From Linepithema humile (taxonomy: Eukaryota > Arthropoda > Insecta > Hymenoptera > Formicidae), in contig NC_090128.1 of NCBI RefSeq assembly GCF_040581485.1, positions 34,130,931-34,194,930 of the forward strand: DNA of 64,000 nt, in the 5' to 3' direction. Below the pieces are notes generated by a model. That model had not been told where the DNA came from. It worked only from the letters and a program-made list of their open reading frames with translations, and did not search any database. The translations under genes and the position numbers were made by a program. This document shows positions 44,346 through 57,750 of the stretch, in pieces. Each line of letters begins with the position of its first letter. Position 1 is the first letter of the stretch.

Positions 44346-47300
44346 GGACACTATGTATCTTCGATGTCACTTTATCTCAAGTGTCTCAAAACTACAATTG
44401 TGACCACAAATTAAGAAGACAATTTGTACAAGACAATTCAGGAAAACTAATATACCAGAGATGCCAACTCGAGCTCCATGCAACAGAGCAACTTGAGGGG
44501 TAGGGCCCCCACTATGCGGGCATCACACGAGCGAGAATCGTCACGTCATTCGTCCGTGTGGTGCTCGGTCACTTGTTTTATAGTATAAAGCACAACGTAA
44601 ATTTTCTTGGGGAAAACTAGATAAATTTAAGGATTATGTTCTGGACCTATTAGGGTATTTAAAGCTAGATTATCCAATCCAGGCTCCAGTTTCATATCTA
44701 ATTTGGGAAAAATCTGTCAGGCAATCTAGAACCCATGTAGATTTTTCCGACTATTTTTTCTCTCGGTAAAATCAAGATAAATTTCTAGGGTGTATTCTGG
44801 ACCTAGACGGATATTTCAAACTGGATTTTTCTATTCAGGCCCCGTACTTAATCTCGATAAATCGAGGCAGTTTTCTACCTGGGTATGTTCGTACGAATAA
44901 TTAAATTTTTTTGTGTCACGAAACGAGTTTTACGGCTCACAAAATTTCGCTATTGATTACAAAAATTTCTGTACCCGTGCTAGAGACGCGGATAAGAGTA
45001 ATGATTGTAAGGATGCTGCTCGGTGATCCGTGGCAGAAAGTTGACAGTTGCACACGAATCGATAGCATTTGAGAGTAATCTAAGTAGCCGGTGTACCTGT
45101 CCGGTCAGACGCGATCGGTGATAGGCAAATGCGGTTTTTACGGGTTTCCGTATTAGTCGGTACGTGCATTGACTCGTTACGTGTCGTGAATTTTTAACAC
45201 CTTCCCGAAATTGTCGCCACTGACAACGCGATGATTGCGCACTGCCGTAAAGGCGTGATTACATAAAACGCTCGTGTAACAGGTTTTCGTACACGATGAT
45301 AGGATAACCGCTGTGTTGCAGGTATGTCTCGCCTACGAAATAAGATACAACTTTATTTAGCATAAAAAAAACCCGACTCATAATAAAGATACCGTTGCCT
45401 TAACGAGCTTGCCTTGATGATTTAAGCGTACGTCTATGTTCAAAAAAAAAGAAGGGAAAAAAGAAAAAAAAAGAGAAAAAGATTTAATCAACTACGAGAG
45501 ACCGACAAGATGTCTGCGCCTTTTCAGAAGTCTTTTCCAAGATCTTTTTCATATTATTCAACTAACAATAAGAATAGTGATAGTAATATATCATCGCTCT
45601 TTCCTGCGGATCCTTCAGGATATTATTCTAAACTTGGCATGAAACTAACTAATGGGTTTGGCAAGTACAAAGTTGAGTAGAAATTTTCGAGCGCAACGGC
45701 GAAATGAAAAAAAGGAAATATACGATCTTTCGCATTTCCCTAAAGTGACCTTTGAAAATTCCCTCGGAGCCCCGACTTTCCGCGCTCAAGTTTGCCTCCT
45801 CACTTCGTCGTCGCTGCTGCTCTTTGAAACTTCTGTTGAATCGCGCTCCCGTCCTTCCACTGCGCCCTGAGTGCGCACTTGAACCTTTTACTTGATCGCG
45901 CGGGTTTCTTAGCGCGGCGCCGCCATTACTTCCCTGTTCTACGTTTCGGAATTCCTCCCCGGTTAAAAAGTTCGATTCGGTAAAACAAACAAAACTTCGA
46001 TTCGCCGTTCGTGAGAGATCAAGGGCGAGGAAGGAAAATTTATCACGTTTTGATTCGAGATTGCGATCTGTGTGATCGCAGGTGTATTTATGGAACGATG
46101 AGCCGGGGCGTGCGATATTCCGCAAACTTGGCGAATGAGAAACTTTGTTGTGCTCTATTTATTCCGATTTCCAATTACGTTTAATCGCGATCTATATTTT
46201 GTATTTGATTTTTCTTGTAATTTAAAAGGAAAATACGATGGTTATTCTGAAGTAATGACGCACTGACAATTCGGAACATCGATTTTTGTGACATTGCTAT
46301 CTTTATAAGAGCGGTAATCCATCATTGCTTAAGCCATCTCATCGTAGGAGAGCGTTACGAACGATATCAACTGATCGTGACGGCACATTTTAGATCAGCG
46401 AATGTTTTCACGAACTCACGTTAGCAGGAAAGTTGTATTTGTTAATACTGCGGAAAGTTCTGAACTCGAGCTCTATTTGCGGAATTGCGTTGGAGGTCAA
46501 AGTCCGAAAAACAATGCGTTTAAATTGGTGGAAGTGGTCGATCGTCGACTGCAGTGGTTCGCGAAAAATGCAACACACTCTCCCTTGTCTGTACAAATGA
46601 ACTGCATAGTTGATACATTGTTGGAACGTTCAGCAGTTATTGATTTGTCATTTTTGCGCAACATACATCATTAATTGCTCAGAGATATCATTCACTCGAT
46701 TAATATTAATTCTTAAAAGCTGAGTTCAATCTAGTTGAATCGCAACATTGAAACGTACTTTTCGGAATTAATTTTATTATTTAATCACCGTTATATTTAT
46801 TCATCAGAATTCACGGTATTTATTCGTGGAATGCGGAACGCAGGGAATTCGACGAAAAACTTTTCGCGAATCGCTAGTCGTGGGATATTTAAAGAAGAGC
46901 CGCCATTTAAACGCCGGACTTGGGAGTAATATACAGAATAAATTTGCACCCGGTTAATAAAAATGTAGTAGCTCGATCTCGCGCTGTTCTCGCGCACGCG
47001 GACGGTTATATCGGATCGCGTCGTCGGTGAAGCGTGGAAAAAAGAATTGTGTTCCCCGTGCAGGTGCTCGCGCCATAATTGAATTTCGCACGAGAGGAGT
47101 TAGACGTTAATTTACGCTTCGCGCTGCGAGAGACGGCGGCGGCGGTGGATCAGCTCGCAAGGAGAAAAGCACGAGGAGGCGGAGGCGGCGGGATCGACGT
47201 TGATTGAAATCCAACGTTCGCCCGTAGACCTGGTTTTATTTTCGAGATCCACTCGATGGGAGACCAGGACCTCCCTCGTCAGTGCCGAGCCTCGAGAGGA

Positions 47301-49503
47301 GAAAGGAATTCCATTATCCCAGAGGACCGGATCTCTCCGGCCACAGAAGCAGATCCTCCTTCCCTTCCTCCCCCTCCTTCCGTCCATCCTTCCTTCCTTC
47401 CTTCCACCAGCCAACCTCCCGCATCTTCGCGGGCAGACCCGCCCGCTGCACGGGATACCTCATTTCCTTTATCCACCGACCTTTCTCACGACCCCGCGAT
47501 TTGCACCCGCTGCTGCTGCTGCCGCGGAAAAGATGAAAGCGGCCGCGGCCGGCCGGCCGGCTACTGTTCAAACTCTGTAAATTACGCGTTCAATTTTTAC
47601 GAGTGCCGGCGTGCGCGATCGATATCGATTTCGTCCCGTTTTCAGAATATTCGATTCCACGGGAATTGAACTGTGAGCGACTGTGCCTTATTAAGGCATG
47701 GCAGTGCCGTTTACTGGGAGCGTCCTGATAAAGCCGCGTCGGTGTTCACTATAAATTGAACTGGCAGGCCCGTGTTCGAATGGAGATTGCGCCTGTGTTG
47801 TGTTACGCAATCGATGCATACAAATACTCGCGTTTATATATACGATTAATTTCAATGATATGGTTATTATCTCGATTAATATTCCACCTTGTTTATTTAT
47901 TAGAGAATTATATATTTTCTTAGTTGCATATTAATTAGATGTTTTACAAATAAATTTTATATGCAGGACGATATTTTAACCATCCAGATTATAAATAATT
48001 GCAAGGAAGCAATTAATTATTAAGTATACCTCTTAACAAGTAGTTAATAATTATTTATGGGACGGCATGAGGGAATTAGATGTTAAATTGTACACACGTA
48101 TACACACAGACGCGCATTGTGCATTACGCGTCCGCTTTGCTGAATACTCGGATATTCCGACTAGTTATATCGTCTTGTTTCATCCACGATTACATTTTCT
48201 GTTGCTGATCAATATGCATAGTGACTAAACTTGTATATTTTATCCGCCTCGGAGCATACTTAATGTTTAGCAGCTGTAATCTCGCTCAGGGCAGCCATCA
48301 AGTCTCGTACTATCATTTTCCATTAGTATCATTCCCGATAAAGACGATCGTGACGGGAATTGGAGATTATTAGTTCCTTACCTTTTAAAGGCCACACTAA
48401 ATAATTCGACGGTTCATTCTCGTCTCGTACCGGCGCTCGCTAGATAATTAAAGAAGATCGATCGTCCAGCATCTTGGCTGGAGTTTTCTGCTGCATAATT
48501 TTACGTTCGGGTGACGCGCTCGGACGGAAAATGCCAATGTCCGTTAAAAAGAAACGCTCTAATGGCACCTTCTGCACCCTTCTTTCATTTTATATTTAAA
48601 CCCGGGCAACCCTTTGCAACACGCATGACTCAGTTGGCAGTCATACGTAAAAAAACAATTTTTTGCACGGTTTTGTATATTTACTTTACTATTTAATTGC
48701 TTGAAGTAATTTGATCACGCGACATTGACATTGTTCGAGGTAAATGACACAAATGAATGCACGAATGCGCACGATGAAGCCGTACGGTGACGGACTTAAA
48801 GCCAAAAAACATCCTCACTTTACGAAAGGTATGCACGTGTCGCGGTGATCCACTTTCGCTTGGCATTTCGAATGGTTATGTCGACGCCCGCGCTGCATAC
48901 CTAAGGAATGCTGAAAAACCCACAAAAATGTAGAATTCGGTCGGCCGATCAAAAATGCTGCAAGATACTGCATCGCTTTCTAACATGTTCCACTTTCTTG
49001 GATATTCTTCACAGAAAGTTGGAAACGCTGTCGCGTTTCGATAAGCTGGATTTGAATATCGAAAGAACTCGGCGAACATGGTAAAAACGCGTTAATTTGC
49101 GAGGCACATGCGATGTGTTTGCTCGTGAACTGTTTCGGCAACGATCAGAACGATTATCTTTAAATAATTTTAGGAAACGGCAATCCCGTGCAAGTTTTAT
49201 AAGTCGTTGACTTTGTTGAAGTATTATATAATTAAGTAATAATGTGATAGTTTCCGTAAAGTATTCTAAGTTTTATGAAGTCGATCGTATTTTTGTGCGC
49301 GATAACCGCTAAGTCACATCAAATCTAAAGCAACATATAGAAATATTGAGACCATTTTAGATGATGTATAATTTGCGACAAATTTTGAGATAAAAATATA
49401 TTTATAATTTCATGTGCTGCAAAAAATATATGTTATTGATATTATTAGTATGCAAAGGCAAAAATAAATGAATTTATTTGAATTTTATATTGATAAAAAT
49501 ATT
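44346..49503 (+). other. Intronic stretch, mixed composition
   Basis: No gene is recognised. A CpG-rich island spans about 47110-47570, with a C/T-rich tract at about 47353-47407 (TTCC repeats) and GCTGCTGCTGCCGC. It might be an internal promoter or enhancer. CpG-bearing patches also lie near 45750-46100. TTGCAG|GTATGT at 45321/45322 is a weak recursive-splice-like site. The remaining DNA is AT-rich without clear repeats. Confidence 0.4.
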
Positions 49504-49640
49504 CACTGGAAAAAAAGTTTTGTTGTATTATAAGAAATTTTGGTTGATTCTACTAGTACGTTTGTTCAAAAATGGACGAAACAAATTTGTTGTTGGAATT
49601 ACCAGAAGATTCTGTTAAATTTCATCCTGTTTAAATCTAT

Positions 49641-49800
49641 CAGAATTTCTTGTAAACCTTACTACATCGTGTTGTTAGATTTACAAAACTCTACCAGAAT
49701 TTCTTGTAAACCTTACCACATTGTGTTGTTAGATTTACAAAACTCCACCAGAATTTCTTGTTAACTTTACTATATCGTTTTGTTAGGTTAACACAACTTT
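49641..49800 (+). repeat. 54-bp tandem repeat, about three units
   Basis: Units begin CAGAATTTCTTGT at 49641, 49695 and 49749 and carry TTGTTAGATTTACAAAACTC. The same array is in the inverted copy near 58140-58290. Confidence 0.85.
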
Positions 49801-49874
49801 GTAGTTAAAAAATAAGTTCGGATAGGTGTGGTTTTTGTAAAATACTAACAATATATTTTGGTTGAAAGTATACT

Positions 49875-49939
49875 CAGTGATGTGATGTTTCCTACCGGGC
49901 TCCCGGCTCCCGAGCCCGGTAGGAAACATTACATCACTG
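49875..49939. mobile_element. 65-bp hAT micro-MITE, copy 1
   Basis: This is an almost perfect GC-rich hairpin with ends CAGTGATGTGATGTTTCC. GTATACT on the left and GTATACAT on the right look like an 8-bp duplication with one base lost. The termini match those of the 3.2-kb palindrome at 24932. Confidence 0.75.
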
Positions 49940-50004
49940 GTATACATATATTTCATTAAAAAAAAAAAAAAACACCACGTGATCATAAAACTTTTCGGAT
50001 GTAA

Positions 50005-50169
50005 GGCTGATGGCAGAGACCGAGACGTAAAAACTTATGTATGTCGTAGTCGTTTCCACACGTATCCAATAACCTTTCACGACTTACGTTTTTCTCTGCC
50101 TTACCATACGTCCACGACAGACGTCTACGACAGACATAAGTGCTTACTTCTCGTTCTCTGCCATCGGCC
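50005..50169. mobile_element. 165-bp Harbinger-type MITE nested in copy 1
   Basis: Ends GGCTGATGGCAGAGACCGAG and GGCCGATGGCAGAGAACGAG (inverted) are flanked by TAA at 50002-50004 and 50170-50172. Subterminal CTTATGTATGTCGTAG-type sequence pairs across the hairpin. Confidence 0.75.
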
Positions 50170-50586
50170 TAACTAATATTCCGTAATGGATTCCACGACG
50201 CGACGTAAAACTTTAGCGAGCTCAGTTGAGACTGTTCCGACTACTTAACGCCATTGCTTCGCGAAAGATCTAATGCGCGCGATACACGCCGCGAGTAGCG
50301 AGGGCGCAGTAGCAGTGTAACAAATGAATGCGGCGAACAGTTGATCAACCGTTTAGTGAGTGATGACAAAACTGTTGCAGAGCGCTGCGATTTATGTAAA
50401 TATAACAAGAAGTTTTGTAGATCCAACAAGAAAACACTTATTCAAATCCTTATAGTAAAGTTAACCAAACGGTGTTGATATAAAGTGTAAAATTTTGTGA
50501 CAATAACCAGAAATTCTGTTTCGTTCGACTAAAATACGGTCAACCAGAAGAATTTTGTTAATATAATAAAACCATTTTTCTCAGTG

Positions 50587-52150
50587 TTCCTTTACTTTTT
50601 TTCTCATATGTTTTGTATATTAGCGTATTCTGATTATATATTTTTTATATTATATAGCATATAAAATTATGAATAAATTTTTATCTCGAATTCCATCAGG
50701 AATTATAGATTGTCTAAAGTGGGTTTTATTTAATGACTTCGTATACATATACAGTTTTTGCAAAACTGATATCTCATCATTCAATTAAATTGAACGATTA
50801 TAGCATACGCATTATAAGTATAATAATAATAATGTAGTCGTGCTTGCGATGCGGAATGTCTGGTGCGACAGATGGCTCCAGAAAAGAGCGCGATAGATTC
50901 CTTTCCGCGTTTTTCTAGCATAGCGCCGATGAAGCTGTAAAACAGCGTCGTCACGTTGACTACGAAACAGTCGTCGTGGGGCGTGGAAGCAACGGTACAC
51001 CCGTTCTCACTCAGAGTACTTCTTCGTAGAGACAGATTCCGCTGTAAGAATCTTCTTCTTCAAGCGTCGTGAAATAATTCGCATATTTAACGCGCCAGCT
51101 AGGTATCACAGCTTACTTTATCAATTAAATCCTACGGAAAACAATCGTTACACAACGCGTGTAGGCGAATGCATGGGAAATAATTATCTTCAAATTGCAT
51201 TCAATTATGCAACAGCTTGTAATGACTAAATAATAACGGATGCCATTCGTATTAAGTCATTGCGTGTTGATTTTTGCGATAGCAAACGAATTATTACTTG
51301 TCAGTAAATTTCAGTAGGAAATAAAATTTAATAAAAAATAAAGAAAATATATTGTAAATATAAATAACGAATATGTTTATTTTTTAGAGTTTAATTTGTA
51401 ATTTAATTTGTATTAATTAATTAATTTACGAAAAAATGCATATTTTTGCAGATTGTAAAAATGATTTTTGATTAAAAAAAAAAAGTAAAACGCTGCTACG
51501 GAAAAAAGATATCGTGAAAGATGTTTTCATTCTATAGAGAACGGAGATCGAGAAGGAAGGAACAGGTGGTTGGAATAAATACGATAACATTAGAGCACGC
51601 AGAATGCCTTTTGCTCTAATTTTAATTAGCCTCGTTTTACTACTTCTTTTCCCACAAAAGCATGCATAACGCGCTGTATGATTCATCAGAAGAAACACCG
51701 CTAACGATTTAATTAATACGCAAAGCGCATTCCTTTACAATTATAAACACGCAATTAATTTGCGTTTGATTTCTCGATAATTATTTTACGACGCGTAAAT
51801 CATCGATATGGCGTCACAGATCATATCACAGAGCGTTAAATTGTACAGATATCCGCGGTGTAACATTTTTATCGCGTCGCGAGACGTCGATAGAATATAT
51901 GACGAGCGAAGGTCTTTGCCCCAGGACGCGATAGTAGACGGTCGATGGCCAGGGTAACAACCGAAGTAGACATATCCTCTTCACTCAAGGATATCTACCC
52001 CTCTATACAAGCTGACTCAGTTCCGCCGAAATTGGACTCCAGACAGTCGTCTCAGTTTTCTTCTCCATTCTCATTTCGACGATATCGCACACCTGAAATT
52101 TCACGCATTACTAGTAATATTATTTCATCATATATTAATTCAAGTAGAAA

Positions 52151-52198
<48 letters not shown>

Positions 52199-55100
52199 TC
52201 GCGCGCGCTTGCGATTGACGTTAATGTTACGTCATTTGAAAAGTTTGATTAAAAGATGGTGATTTTCAGTCGAGAGTAAAGTAATCAGTAGCTTTCAATA
52301 CTGTGAGTTTCGTCTTACGCGACTTTGAAGATAACAGCGAGACGTAACAGAACGATATTGGAGGATGAGTGCCTTTAATTAAGAAGACCTCTAATCAAAC
52401 AGTTTCGGCAAGCGAGTCTCCGGTCGCCAAAGAGAATTCAAAGCACAAGCTTGGTCGCAGATGTGGCGCACATTAAATTTGATTGAGCATTACTGTTATG
52501 CATGTAGCGCTCGTTAACGAAGACAAATATGTTTCATGAAAGTCCACAGCTTGCTTAATTGTCACAATCCATGGAAAAAAATTCATTAAGAGTTTAATGA
52601 AAGATTAAATAATTTTAATGAGAATGAAACATTTATTAAACCGTATTATAAAATTTGTTCATTAATTTTAATTACGCAATGTTTGAATTAAAATATTATA
52701 CAATAAATTTAAGTAGATTGTGTTATTTCAAAAGTCTTTAAAAATTTTTTAATAAAAATGAATTTTTATTAAAAAGACTTTTGAATTAAAATCCATTGAA
52801 TTTTTCAATGGACCGTAGACTAACCAGTGAAAACAATGGAAAAAAAATTGTTGAAAAAGAAGGAAAAAATTTCAAAAGTCTTCGCATTTTTAAAAGCTTT
52901 TTAAATAAAAAATACATTGAATTTTTTTGAATAGAGCATACATCAACTGGTGAAAATAGTGGAAAAAGACTGTCGAAAAAGAGAGGAATTACATTATAAT
53001 GTATTATATTTTATTTTTGCATGTTTGCTCTTGCAATAAAGCTTCTAGAAAAATGCGCAGATTTTTGTTTTTGAAATAATTCTGATTAACGTTAATTATC
53101 TGGATTTATTTATTCGTGCGACCCTTTATTTATCATAACGTACAGATATCTTTAGAATGGAATTATTACAGCCTGCTCATGACAAGTGTCTGTTCTGATT
53201 ACATCGTTTCTTTCTGGTTTCGCCTACGTAGAATATTAAATTCCGTTTTCCAGCGGTAGATCGCTTTCATTGCGGGCACTCCGGCTTCCCGTATCTCGCA
53301 GATCGCTCATTTACCGGTACTACATAACGTCATGTAAACTCTCCTTCTTATGCAAACGCAATTTATCTCGATGATAAAAGTCCTCCAGTATATTGATCCC
53401 TCGGCATGTGATGTGTGGACGCTTTTACACGGAGCAAGTTTGAAACGATGCCGGCTGGCGACGTGAGTGCACGGCCTCGTTATAGTGCGTGTATTCTCGA
53501 AAGCACTTGTAGTCTAACGAAAGATTATGCATTTTCATCGTGACGAATAAAGATACTACGACGGAAAGCACTTTAGCTGAACCTACCTGTGACTGCGTCG
53601 TTAACGCGTTAAGATCGTGAAGCCTTAACAGGATCTGTTGTCCCGCTATCGCGGTAGATTTGTCGCGTTAGAGGCCTAGCTTCGATAACTGGGTTTGCAA
53701 TGCGCGATACACATATGAAACTTTTGCGCAATTTATATGAGGGGTTCAGAGGAAAAGTGGATCAAGTCTATTTTTGTTAATTGTTAGAAAATTAGTTCTG
53801 AAGTTAAAACTGTTCTAATTGTGTGCAGCATGTACACTATTTTTCATAGTTTCTTTTCATTTTAACTAAAACATTTGCACTCACTTTTAAATCATTCAAT
53901 GAAAACTGTTCAGTTTTTTCCAATTTATACATGATATAAAAAAGGAGTTGATCCACTTTTTTCTCGGAACTCTTTATATAACAAACGCACATAAATATCA
54001 CTTTGTGGAAAATAAAGTACGCCTCCGTGCGAAATTTTTGCTCGACTCGCGATTTCCAAGGTCCGAAACACCGCGGAATATTGTGATACAAAGGTAGATG
54101 AAATATACAAGTATATGGAACGTGAACAAATACATCGGATAGTTATGAAAGAATGACGTGGGGGTCACGGCAGGTCGTGCATCGCTGATCTAGAAAAAAC
54201 CGGCTGCTAACGTCGGGCGTAACTCACGGTTTCGTAATTCTCAGTCGTTAACAAAGGCGAGCGCCGACGACGCGCGCACGCCTTCGTCTTGTGAAACAAG
54301 GCTTTACGAACGCCACCAGTTAGCACGCAAGTATATTAAGCCCGTGACATATGCGGCCCGGCGCCATGTCGTACCTCTGGCTGGCGGGGTCACGAGTGTT
54401 GAATCACATGGACGACGCATACCTGCGTGTGACAACGATAAAGCGCGATATATGGATTACGGGGACTTTCACGTATCGCGAGATATATCGTGCTTGCCTG
54501 CGCGCTGTCGACAACACCACGTGTGCCCGCGGCTTTGTGTTCGCGGGCAGAAGAGAGAGAGAGAGACGCCATGAAAATCACATTCGCGAGAAAAACAAGA
54601 CTAATCTGAGAAACTGCGATCGGTTGTTTGTCGACGACGGACGAGCACGGGAAGAGATTATATTTGCACCGGAGAAAAATACTGAAATTTACAATAATAC
54701 GAATTTGCTTAAAAATTTAATTAGCGCAAAATTTCGCTGAAAACACGTAAAATTTTAATTATTTAGCATTACGCTTCACGTATCGCAGTGGTATTTATAA
54801 ACATGGTATACCGCACGATATAATACTCGGTGCTATCTGCGTCTCTGGCTGTTCTGTTATGCGACCGTATTCTTGTGTTACGTTTACTCACGTTTCGCGC
54901 AAAGCTCGACAAACGTAATTAACAGGCACGCTCGGCGCGCTAAATTCTGAAAGCCATTGTTAGGTAACTATGCCATTAAATAATTCAGGATTTTTTCTAA
55001 GACGATTTTCCTGCAAATAAATATTAAATTACTTTAATCTGTAATTTTATGCGCTTGCAATTGCGAATTTGTTTTTGGATTTTCGCGACTGTCATCACTA

Positions 55101-55829
55101 ATTTATCGGTTTCCGGCGCACGCCTTTTTAATTAACCATTAGTCACTGCTTTATCGTCGGCACTTGATCACGGTGAAGTTTCAATTACTGCAGCAAGAGT
55201 CGCTACTATCCCCCTATGTGTTTCACTCGTTAATCCTCGTACGAGAGCAACAGTGGCTTTTATTTCCTCGCGTTTTCGGACGCATCCCACGGGCAATTAA
55301 TATTTTAACCGTCACTGTACGTACTGAAAGTACAGGCGGAATGTTTACGCTGGATTGCGTATAGCGTTTGTCCATTCGTTCGTTCGTTCCTCGCATCGAT
55401 TAAAATTCATGGACGGGTTCGGTAGTGCATCGCGAAAAAACAGGAATGCAAACGAAGGCAACTGTTATTACCGTCGTTATTCTCTCATTTTCAACCCGAG
55501 CGAGCTTTTTCGTAGACGAATCGTAGTATAAAGCACCAACGGCTTTTGTGAAATTGTCTCACGACTTAGACGCCGGCTGATTCGCGCTGCGTTTAATTAC
55601 CTCCGCGGTATTTTTAAGCAGGATTATGCTGATCTACAGTACGATATAATCTGCCGCCAACTTTGTACCTTAATGCGGAACTCCTGCGCATGTCGCGAAT
55701 CAAATATTACGGTATTTTCTTACCGTTGATTTGTCTACATCTTCTAGTAGTTAATCCTAATTAATGTGTAAATTGGAAAATACACGCAATGTTTTGAATG
55801 TCTCATGAAGTATTTGAATTGCGTTAATA
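50587..55829 (+). other. Intronic stretch between the inverted composite elements
   Basis: No gene is recognised. Two diverged direct repeats of about 110 bp (around 52775-52880 and 52900-53000, sharing CATTGAATTTTT and GTGAAAA-ATGGAAAAA) lie in AT-rich DNA. A 129-codon frame at 54351-54740 in a CpG-rich patch has no recognisable domain and no supporting splice sites. Confidence 0.4.
52152..52197. repeat. (TG)n microsatellite
   Basis: This is an uninterrupted run of 23 TG units. Confidence 0.95.
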
Positions 55830-55893
55830 ATTTTTTTCTTTCTTTGTTACAGGTAAGTCTTCTTCTCGTTCAATCTCTCTGATGCGTCCGGGG
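55830..55893 (+). promoter_or_regulatory. Candidate recursive splice site with a 41-nt RS-exon
   Basis: A long pyrimidine tract (55831-55849) leads to ACAG directly abutting GTAAGT, with the junction at 55852/55853. This is the fused 3'/5' splice site consensus of ratcheting points used to remove very long insect introns stepwise. Forty-one bases downstream there is a second good donor, GGG|GTGAGTG (junction 55893/55894), which would define an RS-exon. Read in the phase left by MAFNE, the RS-exon meets TGA at codon 10, and its length is not a multiple of three. Inclusion would therefore be unproductive. The context, more than 25 kb into an intron, is what such sites require. Confidence 0.65.
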
Positions 55894-55914
55894 GTGAGTG
55901 ATAATTTATATAAT

Positions 55915-55917
<3 letters not shown>

Positions 55918-55960
<43 letters not shown>
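55918..55960. repeat. (AT)n microsatellite
   Basis: About 21 dinucleotide units begin 25 bases downstream of the RS-exon donor. Confidence 0.95.
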
Positions 55961-55962
<2 letters not shown>

Positions 55963-57334
55963 TTTTGAATGTACATAATATTACGCCAGAAAATATAAAA
56001 TTGCACGATAGTTTTTACTGTTATCAGATGAATTCTGATGATTTGCTCGGAAAGAGATTTCGGAATGTCGCAATTGCGTAGTTCGGAAACTTTTACCTTC
56101 TGGAATGCATTCTGAAACGTATTCAGCAAATATAAGCTGTATTCCACGTCAGTGAGATTTTATTATTGTCTTTCGTCTGCGACTCTTCCTTTATGTTATA
56201 TCGTACGTCGCGACGTAATCCCAGCGGCTCTTAAATATTGTCTTACCAGTCTGCCGCGGCGGGCTTCTATTTTCATAAATTTTACGCTTCAACGGTGTTC
56301 TTTATTTTGCGCGGATACTCAGAGAGCTCTTTATATTAAAAGTCAGGAGAGAAAATTAGTTTCCTGAACGCAACTAACAATAAGCCTAAAAGCCGCTTAT
56401 ACTTCGCTTTACACAGTTTGGAAACTTCAAAAAGATTTTATATACGTAACATAGACTGGCACTTTTTTTCTCTAACGTGAGACGGAGTGAGATTGCATCG
56501 TAAAGAGGGCCTCCGCCATGAATTCCGTAAAATTACGATTCACGATTCTACCTTGGAAACGATAACAATGAGTCACCGTGCTATTTCAGCGCGTATTTAT
56601 CTCGCGAAAATCCTATCGCGACATAACTCGTTAATGTATGCGTTTAAAATGAATATGCTAACAGAACGATAACGCTCGCGAGTGGTTGATAATGAATAAC
56701 TCGGGGAATGCCGATTGACGATTAAAAGTGTGCCGTGAACGACTCATATCGTGTATAGAAATGGAATGGGAACGAGTTTGACCACAGCAATATGAGCGGT
56801 CGCGACTGGTTTCATGGATTTTGTGGATCACGGAGGTCGTGACGATTTTCCGCGGCCGTGGCCTCACAGGCTGCGAAGTTCAGAGAGGGTCGGTCGGCAA
56901 CTAGTAGCCGCAACATCGGCCAATGAGAGGCACGAAACTTGATTCCACGGGATTACGCTGCCTGGATGAAGCCGGGAATTAGCTTGGGAGAGCGTAACGA
57001 GCTCAGCCGTTCCGCTAAATGAAATCATGTAGATTATATCGTAGATTTTAGATCATGTTTTGTTATTAACTCTTTGCGATCCGAATTAATTTCGACAAAT
57101 GGTAGCCAAAACAACAGTATTTTATTCTTTTTTTAATGTCATTACAACAAAACTAGTTGTTTCGATTATTATCAACTGGAAAATTTTATGAAGATTAAAA
57201 AAATATAATTAATTAATTGTAGTCATGTACTACTGTTTAAAGAACTATGTGCAGAATTTATTTAGATATAAAATCGCAAAGGATTAATATCATTTATAGA
57301 AATTTTTTCAGCGATCAAAAATATTTGAATACCT
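55961..57334 (+). other. Intronic stretch downstream of the recursive splice site
   Basis: Mixed AT-rich and CpG-bearing sequence. No gene, RNA or repeat that I can support. Confidence 0.45.
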
Positions 57335-57750
57335 CACTGAGAAAAATGGTTTTATTATATTAACAAAATTCTTCTGGTTGACCGTATTTTAGTCGAACGA
57401 AACAGAATTTCTGGTTATTGTCACAAAATTTTACACTTTATATCAACACCGTTTGGTTAACTTTACTATAAGGATTTGAATAAGTGTTTTCTTGTTGGAT
57501 CTACAAAACTTCTTGTATATTTACATAAATCGCAGCGCTCTGCAACAGTTTTGTCATCACTCACTAAACGGTTGATCAACTGTTCGCCGCATTCATTTGT
57601 TACACTGCTACTGCGCTCTCGCTACTCGCGGCGTGTATCGCGCGCATTAGATCTTTCGCGAAGCAATGGCGTTAAGTAGTCGGAACAGTCTCAACTGAGC
57701 TCGCTAAAGTTTTACGTTGCGTCGTGGAATCCATTACGGAATATTAGTTA

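Larger units (their letters stand above)
49504..50586. mobile_element. Composite 1.08-kb element, copy 1
   Basis: Ends are CACTGGAAAAAAAGTTTTGT and, inverted, CACTGAGAAAAATGGTTTTA. They are imperfect inverted repeats of about 45 bp that both contain a TCTGGTTGA string. Inside are a 54-bp direct repeat (49641-49800), a 65-bp hAT micro-MITE, a 165-bp Harbinger-type MITE and an AT-rich tail. A full inverted copy lies at 57335-58423. TT on both sides could be a 2-bp target duplication. The superfamily is not clear and no coding sequence is recognisable. Confidence 0.75.

Noticed and set aside
45300..45330. Possible recursive splice junction TTGCAG|GTATGT
   Set aside because: There is no real pyrimidine tract upstream. 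It is mentioned only because it lies in the same intron.
49641..49800. 54-bp tandem repeat as an independent satellite
   Set aside because: It occurs in both composite elements at the same place, so it is an internal part of that element.
54351..54740. 129-codon frame
   Set aside because: Tryptophan and charged residues in a CpG-rich patch, no recognisable domain, overlapping frames on both strands.
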